This document shows, piece by piece, positions 57,120 through 64,000 of a stretch of 64,000 nt of DNA. Made by a program: the position numbers and the translations under genes. Position 1 is the first letter of the stretch. Each line of letters starts with the position of its first letter. This DNA is from Patiriisocius marinistellae (GTDB lineage: Bacteria; Bacteroidota; Bacteroidia; Flavobacteriales; Flavobacteriaceae). The stretch is taken from NCBI RefSeq assembly GCF_009014635.1, contig NZ_BKCF01000007.1, positions 55,015 through 119,014 of the forward strand, given 5' to 3'. The notes under the pieces were generated by a model. That model ran no database searches. It was not told where the DNA came from and saw only the letters and a program-made list of their open reading frames with translations.

Positions 57120-58724
57120 CTATTTCTTTGTAGTTTTTTCAAATTCACTTACAAAATGTAGTTTTACGTTTGGATATTTACTCTGCGTCATTTGAAGTGT
57201 AAATGCAGAATCTGCAAAAAATACAAGTTGACCTCTTTTGTCTTTAGCAAGGAATTTAGATTTTACACGTTTAAAATCTTTAAATTCATCACTTTTAGGG
57301 TCTTTAGCTTCTACCCAGCATGCTTTATGTACATTGAGGTTTTCATAGCGGCAAATAGCGCCATATTCATGTTCTAAACGATATTGTATTACTTCAAATT
57401 GAAGAGCACCAACCGTACCAATAACTTTACGACCATTAAGTTCTAATGTGAATAGCTGCGCAACACCCTCGTCCATTAATTGATCTATTCCTTTTTCTAA
57501 TTGTTTGCTCTTTAAAGGGTCTGCGTTATTAATGTATTTAAAATGCTCTGGAGAAAAACTAGGAATGCCTTTATATTTCATTTCTTCACCCTCGGTTAAT
57601 GTGTCACCTATTTTAAAACTACCTGTGTCGTGTAGTCCTACAATATCCCCTGGATAAGATATATCTACAATTTGTTTCTTTTCGGCGAAGAAAGCATTTG
57701 GGCTTGAAAATTTCATTTTTTTACCATTACGCACGTGTAGGTAATTTGTATTTCGCTCAAATGTACCAGATACGATTTTGACAAATGCTAATCTATCACG
57801 ATGTTTGGGGTCCATATTAGCATGTATTTTAAATACAAATCCCGAAAAATCTTTTTCTTCTGGTTTTACTAATCTTGTATCGCTATTTTTAGGTTGTGGT
57901 TTTGGAGCAATCTCAATAAAGCAATCAAGTAATTCTCTAACACCAAAATTATTAAGGGCAGATCCGAAAAATACTGGTTGTAATTTGCTACTAAGATATT
58001 CTTCTCTATCAAAATCTGGATAAACCTCGTGTACCAATTCTAACTCTTCTCTTAATGTTTTGGCAGCAGTTGATCCTATTAATTCATCTAACATTTCCGA
58101 AGAGATATCATCAACTTCAATTGTTTCTTCAATGTTTTTTCTACTATCACCACTAAATAGATTGACGTTTTTTTCCCAAACATTATAAATACCTTTGAAA
58201 TCGTATCCCATTCCAATGGGAAATGATAGGGGGGTGGTTCTTAAACCAAGTTTTTGTTCAATTTCGTCAAGTAATTCAAAGGCATCTTTACCTTCTCTGT
58301 CCATTTTATTAATGAATACAATCATGGGAATGTTTCGCATGCGACAAACCTCTACAAGTTTTTCTGTTTGCTCCTCTACACCTTTAGCAACGTCAATTAC
58401 AACGATAACACTATCTACTGCGGTAAGTGTCCTAAAGGTGTCTTCAGCAAAATCCTTGTGTCCAGGTGTATCTAATATATTTATTTTGATCCCTTCATAT
58501 TCAAAAGCTAGCACAGAAGTAGCGACAGAAATACCTCGTTGACGCTCAATTTCCATGAAGTCACTTGTAGCACCTTTTTTTATTTTATTACTTTTTACAG
58601 CACCAGCTTCTTGAATAGCTCCTCCAAATAGTAATAGCTTTTCTGTAAGTGTAGTTTTTCCTGCATCTGGATGAGAAATAATACCAAAAGTTTTACGTCG
58701 ATTGATTTCTTTTTGTAGAGACAT
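57120..58724 (-). CDS. prfC: Peptide chain release factor 3
   Basis: A 534-residue translational GTPase starting at the second Met (58724, MSLQKEINRRKTFGIISHPD); the ATG at 58754 lies upstream of the -7 box region and adds a hydrophobic, non-family decapeptide. G1 SHPDAGKTTLTEKLL, G2 region EIERQRGISVATSV, G3 NILDTPGHKDFAEDT, G4 INKMDREG are all visible, as is RF3-specific VFFGSALNNFGVRELLDCFI. RF3 recycles RF1/RF2 from the ribosome after peptide release. It is monocistronic and convergent with DUF3467. Confidence 0.95.
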   Translation of the reverse strand: MSLQKEINRRKTFGIISHPDAGKTTLTEKLLLFGGAIQEAGAVKSNKIKKGATSDFMEIERQRGISVATSVLAFEYEGIKINILDTPGHKDFAEDTFRTLTAVDSVIVVIDVAKGVEEQTEKLVEVCRMRNIPMIVFINKMDREGKDAFELLDEIEQKLGLRTTPLSFPIGMGYDFKGIYNVWEKNVNLFSGDSRKNIEETIEVDDISSEMLDELIGSTAAKTLREELELVHEVYPDFDREEYLSSKLQPVFFGSALNNFGVRELLDCFIEIAPKPQPKNSDTRLVKPEEKDFSGFVFKIHANMDPKHRDRLAFVKIVSGTFERNTNYLHVRNGKKMKFSSPNAFFAEKKQIVDISYPGDIVGLHDTGSFKIGDTLTEGEEMKYKGIPSFSPEHFKYINNADPLKSKQLEKGIDQLMDEGVAQLFTLELNGRKVIGTVGALQFEVIQYRLEHEYGAICRYENLNVHKACWVEAKDPKSDEFKDFKRVKSKFLAKDKRGQLVFFADSAFTLQMTQSKYPNVKLHFVSEFEKTTKK

Positions 58725-58743
58725 TTTTATCAAAATTTTAATG

Positions 58744-58751
58744 CAAATATA
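58744..58751 (-). promoter_or_regulatory. Candidate -7 box of the prfC promoter
   Basis: On the minus strand this is TATATTTG, followed by CATTAAAATTTTG. It ends 19 bases before the ATG at 58724 and overlaps the alternative ATG at 58754, so the shorter protein is preferred. I did not find a clear -33 TTG. Confidence 0.5.
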
Positions 58752-59278
58752 CATCTAGTGGCTGGAAATACAGTATAATTTTTGAACACTTAAAATGACT
58801 TGATTTAATCCAATTTGAAGGTTATTTCCTACAATAATCTTCCCCTATTAGCAAAGTGAGAATGTATTTAATCGCATATATTTGTTTTTGGACGATTTTT
58901 GTTTACATCTTGTTAATTAAATTTTGCTGCTTGCTATTAGGTACTTTAACAAGGTTGTTGTTTTAAATGTAAAATTTGAGTATATAAATTGAGTAATTAA
59001 TAATTGTGGGATAAATAAAAATTGGTTCTGTCCTACAAATAAATTTGTGGTTTAAATTGTAAATAGAGTGTTCAGACAAGATTAGAAACGTTTTTTCCTA
59101 CAAAAAATAATCGTGAAATCTTAGTCTTTTGAGTAGTTCAACGAGTATATTTTGCAGTTGAACTAATACCTTGGTATCATAAACAAAAGGTGTGTTTTTA
59201 CTATGTAACTTTGTTATTTAGAATTTCAACTTATTGTTTTCTATTTATTTAGTAAATCGAATATATAATCGTAATAGT
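58752..59278. other. Long A/T-rich intergenic region before the giant adhesin gene
   Basis: About 527 bp without a coding region. It holds -7-like boxes TATATTTG (58877-58884) and TAACTTTG (59207-59214), neither with a clear -33 partner, and three occurrences of TCCTACAA (near 58827, 59034 and 59098) that could be operator half-sites. No tRNA or terminator hairpin was recognised. The long leader or control region fits a regulated surface protein gene. Confidence 0.5.
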
Positions 59279-62200
59279 ATGCATAAAACTACATTAACCT
59301 CGAAAATTAAAAAAAGTGCATTAGCATTGACATTAAGTTCTTTGCTAATTGTTGCTACGTTCTTTTTAGCTGGTTTGTCTTTTAGTGATGAAAATTTCTC
59401 TGCAAGTATTGTTGAAGAAAATGAAGTTATTTTGAATGATGATTTTGCTTCAAATAGTGATTTGCTATTAACTAGTGCTACAAATGATTTTTCAAAGTAT
59501 AATGAGGAATCTTCTTCTTCTTCGATTATGACGGATATTTGTTATAAGACTGGAGTTTGGACAGAAGTTTCTGCGGGAGTTTGGATAAGTCAACTTTCGC
59601 AAGATGTTAAGGTTAGAGTTACGATGGAAGATTTTTCGACTCATTGGGATGCATCTGGTTTTCCTGAATCTGGACCGTTAGATGCTTCTTGTGGTGGTTT
59701 TACTACTAATTTTAGTGGTATAGCAAATCAAGAATCTCTTAAAACACTAGTTGGTGCGCAAGGTCAAAATCCTTCAAAAAATTTCACTACTTTTAATGTT
59801 GAATTTATAGATAATAATGGAGCTTCTACGCCTGTAATTAATCCTAAAATGCATTGGGCAGGGATAGGTGGTTCTAATGGGAATAATTTTAATACTTCAA
59901 AATGGACACTTCAGGGAGGTGATTCTGCTACTTTGTTAAGTTCTGCTAATTCAATGCAATTAAATGGTCAAGTTGTTGAATTAGGGAATGCTGGTAATTA
60001 TACTTCACAATCTGTAAATTCATGCGGAACTGGAGAGGGGTCTGGAACATTGCAAATAAATGGCTCCCAAACTGTCTTTAGTTTTAAGGTTCAGCAATTT
60101 AACTCAGATGGTAATATTGATTTTTCAAATAGTAGAGATGGTATTGATTTCGTTTTTGAAGGTTGTTTTGGTAGTTCTGGAACTCAACCAGTATCTGATT
60201 GGTTGTTTTCATGTGGTGATGATAAGCTAGTTGATGAATATGGATATAATGCTAATGGTGCTACAACTACTGTTGCTACATTGCCGAATCCTTCAAATAT
60301 ATATCAATATCAAGTAGAAATTGTTTATAAAGGAGGAAATCCAGGCTCTACAATTCAAATACGTGATGATTCATCTAACACATATAATTTAACTCGCTCT
60401 GTCCCTTTCGGTTCAGGAAGTAATGTTTGGGTTTATAGGGGGCAAATTGCGGGTAATACTAGTACGGTTACATATACAAACTCATCTCAAACTAATAGGT
60501 TGCAATCTATGGTGGTTTATGCGTTTAGAAATGTTGATGGCGCTGCAGGAAGTTCTGGGGTTTTTACAAATAGAAGTGGATATAACGATCTTCAAACAAT
60601 AAATATTCAAGTTCCTTTATCTGATGGTCCTAGAGATTTAGTAGTAGAGGTTCCTATTTCTGAAACTACAAATGATGGAAGATATCTTTTATTAAGGGCT
60701 GAAGCTGGAGGAATTACGGATCAAACCATAATTTATGGATCTGACCCTTCTTTACCTGGTGGGAGTTGTTGTTTAAATATCCCTTTGTTGACTTTATCAA
60801 ATGTTCCTGGGAATGTTGATCAAGTGACAATTACAGTTGATACAAGAAATAATCAAAACGGACAATCTGTAGGTGGACAATCTTGGGTTATTGCTGCTGG
60901 TGTAAATGTAGATTCGTTATGTGGAGAAAACCTTCCCGTCGCTGAAGACGATTCTTATACTGTCTTCACTAATAGTGGTTTTAGTAATTTGAATATTTTA
61001 AGTAATGACTCATTTGGTGGTGATGGTCCCAATTCTGGGGCTGTTGTTATTACTCAATCGCCAGGAAATGGAACGGCAATAGTTAATAAAAATGGAACTC
61101 CTAATAATCCATTAGATGATATTATTCGCTATGAACCTAGTAATAATTATACAGGAAATGATGTTTTAAAGTATACTATCACAGATTCAAATGGTGATAC
61201 TAGTGAGGCTACGGTCTTGATTTTAGTTTTTAATGAACCAAATCCTAGAGATTGTGATTGTTCTCCTTTTTATGATAATTCAAACTTTGCTAATCCCCAA
61301 TTAATTGCTGGAACTAATCTAAGAGTAGGAGCTGTATATAGATTTCCAAATGTTTTTCCGGGAAATCCATATGGAACTACAGTTGATGCTTTAGTTAGGG
61401 TCGAGGCTTTTGCAGGAGGTGCTGGTTTGTTAGAAATGGACGTAACAGGAACTGGACTAGATCGTGCTTTTCAGCCAAGAATAAATAGTACTAACAGTGG
61501 GGATCAAAGTGTTCTTTTTAGTATGACATTTGTTGAAGGTGGTGGAAACTATGGTGATGAGGTTACAATTTCTTTTTTCGGAAGTCCTTTAGATATTGAT
61601 GGCGATAGTGTTATATCTAGAGAATATGCAGAGCTTAGTCTGCCTGATGCTTACTATTTATCTGCCGATGCTATAATTGATATTTCTCAAGGACCTACAT
61701 TTGTTAGGGGGGAGGCTCAATCTGCGGCTAATGCCCCTGGAGGAACAGTTTCTTTAGATCCTAGATTTACATTTAGTAACTATTGGGAGAATAAGTCGAC
61801 GTTATTGTATAGAATTGGAAAATTAGACAGAAATGACGATAGATTCTTTTCTCTAGATTTAAATAAAGCAACCTATATAAATCCAGAAACAGTTGTTATT
61901 ACAAATCCTGTGATTTGTGGTAATGTTAGTGATGATCAAGGGAATCCATTGCCTAATGTCGATATTGATGTAACTGGAGCTAATGGAAGTACTCAAACAG
62001 TTACGACTAATGCAGATGGCGATTATAGGGCCATTGCTATTATTCCAGCAATTGATGTTGAAGTTGATTTTGAGATTCGTGAAAATGATCCAAGTGGTTA
62101 CTTTTCAGTTTCTGATATTGACGGGGCTAATGATAACTTGATTACCAAAACATTAGATATAATGTCTACATGTGGTAACGACTTTGTAGATGGGACTAAC

Positions 62201-64000
62201 GTAGAGTTAGAAATAGGACAAAAAACTGATATTCTTTGTAATGGAGATGCGACAGGTTCAATTACTGTAAATGCAAACGGTGGATTAGCTCCTTATCTGT
62301 ATAGAATTAATGGTGGTTCTCAACAAAGCGATCCTACATTTGATAATTTAACAGCAGGTTCATATAATATAACTGTTACAGATAGTTTAGGTAATACAGA
62401 TACTCTTAATGTTCTACTAACTGAGCCAGAATCTATTAGTATTGAGTTGACTAAAACTAATGCTAATGCAATCGCACTATGTAATAATGGTACAGCAACA
62501 GCAACAGTTTCTGGAGGTGTTGGTCCATATACTTATTTGTGGGATGACCCTAATGGTCAAACAACAGCGACGGCTACGGGTCTTTCTGGGGGTATTCTTG
62601 GAGGAACACAATATACTGTAACAATAACTGACGATAATGGATGTACAGCACAACAAAGTGTGATCATTAATTGTGTTCAAGATTGTGATGCTGTTCTTGC
62701 CGTCGGAAATGTAACTAATGTTTTGTGTAATGGAGAGTTAACAGGGAGTGCTTCTGTAAATGCAAGCTCTACAGCAAATTCTAATGCTACATTTACATTC
62801 ACGTGGAATACAATACCTGTACAAATAGATACTGGTGTGACATCTAGTACTATCAATAACCAAGGAGCAGGCGTCTATACTGTAAGTGTTACAATTGATG
62901 GTACTTTATGTCAACCCGTAGAAGAAAGTGTAACTATTACAGAACCTTCAAGTGCTGTAAGTGTTACAGTGTCTTCAACAGATGAAACTGGGCCAACAAC
63001 AAATGATGGTACTGCAACAGCGAATCCTTCAGGTGGAATTCCTCCTTATACTTATTTATGGAGTCCAGGTGGTGAAACTACTCAAACAATTACTGGGCTA
63101 AGTGACGGGGTTTATACCGTAGTGGTGACAGACGATAATGGTTGTTCTGTTACAAATAATGTAACTGTCAATAATGGAGATTGTAATAATTTAATGGCTA
63201 ACACATCTGCAACTCCTGTCTCTTGTAATGGAGGAAATGATGGTTCGGCAACAGTAAATATTAATGGGGGAATTGGGCCTTTTACAGTTTTATGGGCACC
63301 TGGTGGACAGACAAGTGAGACGATAAGTAATTTGATTGCTGGAGTTTATACAGTTACTGTGACAGATACAGCAACCCTTTGTACTTCTTCGAGCTCAGTA
63401 ACTGTAAATCAGCCTACTGCACTTACTTCTGGAATAGCAATTACTAATGTTAATTGTTTTGGCGATAGTACGGGTTCATTAGACTTAACCGTTAGTGGAG
63501 GTACAGCTGGGTATACGTTCTTGTGGAGTAATGGAGAAACAACTGAAGATATTTCTGGATTAACGGCTGGAACTTATTCAGTAGTAATAACTGATGAAAA
63601 TGGATGTGTCTTAAACGATGCTGCCGTTGTTTTACAGCCTGATGCTGCTTTGACTGCACAAATTGATTCTCAATTAAATAGTTTATGTGGTGCAGGTGGG
63701 TCTGTTACCGTATCGGCTCAGGGAGGAACACCAACATATAGCTATAGTTTAGATGGCGGTACGCAGCAGCAGTCTGGTGTTTTTGATGATTTATCTGCAG
63801 GAGATTATGTTATTTCTATTTTTGATGCAAACCTTTGTACTGTAGATATCCTAGTTACAATTTCTTTAAATTGTACTGATGCTATTGATGATATAAATGA
63901 CACTTTTGTCGATTTAGCTGTTAGTGGCGATGTGTTGATTAATGATGAGGATGCAGAGGGAGATGATCAGGCTGTCACTTCAAACACGCAGCCTGCCAAT
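59279..64000 (+). CDS. Giant SprB-repeat adhesin, N-terminal part (3' end outside window)
   Basis: The frame opens at ATG 59279 and stays open for 1574 codons to the right edge, so the gene is truncated by the window. Layout: signal peptide (about residues 1-40, with SALALTLSSLLIVATFFLAG); beta-rich, Ser/Asn/Gly-rich region; a cadherin-like Ig domain (AEDDSYTVFTNSG to YTGNDVLKYTITDSNGDTS); a CarboxypepD_reg-like unit (CGNVSDDQGNPLPNVDIDVT); then seven SprB-type repeats of 70-85 residues from about residue 975 to 1530 (for example CNGGNDGSATVNINGGIGPF and AGTYSVVITDENGCVLNDAA), and the start of another Ig-like domain (AVSGDVLINDEDAEGDD). SprB in Flavobacterium johnsoniae is the mobile T9SS-secreted gliding adhesin. 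A T9SS C-terminal domain is expected beyond the window. Confidence 0.9.
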   Translation, partial: MHKTTLTSKIKKSALALTLSSLLIVATFFLAGLSFSDENFSASIVEENEVILNDDFASNSDLLLTSATNDFSKYNEESSSSSIMTDICYKTGVWTEVSAGVWISQLSQDVKVRVTMEDFSTHWDASGFPESGPLDASCGGFTTNFSGIANQESLKTLVGAQGQNPSKNFTTFNVEFIDNNGASTPVINPKMHWAGIGGSNGNNFNTSKWTLQGGDSATLLSSANSMQLNGQVVELGNAGNYTSQSVNSCGTGEGSGTLQINGSQTVFSFKVQQFNSDGNIDFSNSRDGIDFVFEGCFGSSGTQPVSDWLFSCGDDKLVDEYGYNANGATTTVATLPNPSNIYQYQVEIVYKGGNPGSTIQIRDDSSNTYNLTRSVPFGSGSNVWVYRGQIAGNTSTVTYTNSSQTNRLQSMVVYAFRNVDGAAGSSGVFTNRSGYNDLQTINIQVPLSDGPRDLVVEVPISETTNDGRYLLLRAEAGGITDQTIIYGSDPSLPGGSCCLNIPLLTLSNVPGNVDQVTITVDTRNNQNGQSVGGQSWVIAAGVNVDSLCGENLPVAEDDSYTVFTNSGFSNLNILSNDSFGGDGPNSGAVVITQSPGNGTAIVNKNGTPNNPLDDIIRYEPSNNYTGNDVLKYTITDSNGDTSEATVLILVFNEPNPRDCDCSPFYDNSNFANPQLIAGTNLRVGAVYRFPNVFPGNPYGTTVDALVRVEAFAGGAGLLEMDVTGTGLDRAFQPRINSTNSGDQSVLFSMTFVEGGGNYGDEVTISFFGSPLDIDGDSVISREYAELSLPDAYYLSADAIIDISQGPTFVRGEAQSAANAPGGTVSLDPRFTFSNYWENKSTLLYRIGKLDRNDDRFFSLDLNKATYINPETVVITNPVICGNVSDDQGNPLPNVDIDVTGANGSTQTVTTNADGDYRAIAIIPAIDVEVDFEIRENDPSGYFSVSDIDGANDNLITKTLDIMSTCGNDFVDGTNVELEIGQKTDILCNGDATGSITVNANGGLAPYLYRINGGSQQSDPTFDNLTAGSYNITVTDSLGNTDTLNVLLTEPESISIELTKTNANAIALCNNGTATATVSGGVGPYTYLWDDPNGQTTATATGLSGGILGGTQYTVTITDDNGCTAQQSVIINCVQDCDAVLAVGNVTNVLCNGELTGSASVNASSTANSNATFTFTWNTIPVQIDTGVTSSTINNQGAGVYTVSVTIDGTLCQPVEESVTITEPSSAVSVTVSSTDETGPTTNDGTATANPSGGIPPYTYLWSPGGETTQTITGLSDGVYTVVVTDDNGCSVTNNVTVNNGDCNNLMANTSATPVSCNGGNDGSATVNINGGIGPFTVLWAPGGQTSETISNLIAGVYTVTVTDTATLCTSSSSVTVNQPTALTSGIAITNVNCFGDSTGSLDLTVSGGTAGYTFLWSNGETTEDISGLTAGTYSVVITDENGCVLNDAAVVLQPDAALTAQIDSQLNSLCGAGGSVTVSAQGGTPTYSYSLDGGTQQQSGVFDDLSAGDYVISIFDANLCTVDILVTISLNCTDAIDDINDTFVDLAVSGDVLINDEDAEGDDQAVTSNTQPAN

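Noticed and set aside
58725..58754. Longer prfC start at 58754
   Set aside because: It overlaps the -7 box and adds a hydrophobic decapeptide not expected in RF3.
62477..62680. Minus-strand reading frame of 67 codons inside the adhesin region
   Set aside because: It is antisense to the continuous SprB-type repeat frame and has a low-complexity, family-free translation.

Overview
The window is chromosomal DNA of a low-G+C (about one third G+C by eye) marine-type member of the Flavobacteriaceae (Bacteroidota). Pointers: TANNTTTG-type -7 boxes instead of sigma70 boxes, almost no Shine-Dalgarno sequences, many SPII lipoproteins, a type IX secretion (T9SS) type A C-terminal sorting domain, SprB-type adhesin repeats, and lineage families such as DUF2851 and DUF3467. 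I see no rRNA operon, insertion sequence, prophage or CRISPR array.

Layout. (1) 1-13.3 kb: surface polysaccharide cluster, with two tandem sulfatase-fold proteins, a GNAT/FemAB-like transferase, the FdtB/FdtA amino-sugar pair, a Wzx-type flippase, a PhyH-type dioxygenase, four glycosyltransferases on both strands, and an MBOAT O-acyltransferase with a GDSH partner. (2) 13.3-30.7 kb: envelope and housekeeping genes: ftsE, a subtilase operon, a large TPR protein plus outer-membrane barrel, an amidohydrolase lipoprotein, two small lipoproteins including a zinc metalloprotease, DUF2059, a methyltransferase, a YkgJ-type Cys-cluster protein, a frameshifted two-TM gene, a NamZ-type muramidase, a LolE/FtsX-type permease and a CBS/CysK enzyme. 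(3) 30.9-33.4 kb: an M43-type metalloprotease whose signal peptide is encoded by a (TC)20 microsatellite, in the out-of-frame state, followed by an LRR protein with a T9SS tail. (4) 33.5-41.5 kb: DUF2851, PspC, K+ channel, Na+/alanine symporter, HhH protein, acyl-CoA dehydrogenase, CarboxypepD_reg protein. (5) 41.6-57 kb: information-processing block rpsU, xerC/D-like, tRNA-Thr-Tyr-Gly-Thr, tuf, tRNA-Trp, secE, nusG, rplK, rplA, rplJ, rplL, rpoB, rpoC, DUF3467. The tRNA order and anticodons match the E. coli tufB operon. (6) 57.1-64 kb: prfC on the minus strand, then an unfinished giant SprB-repeat adhesin that runs off the right edge.

Most unusual signals: a 10-bp word, ATTTCCGAAG, present 18 times (its 9-bp core 19 times), on both strands, in all reading frames and between genes; the (TC)20 phase-variation candidate; a probable ATC start codon; a strong Shine-Dalgarno on rpsU in a genome that otherwise ignores them; and a 15-mer shared by the rpoB-rpoC hairpin loop and the rpoC-DUF3467 spacer.
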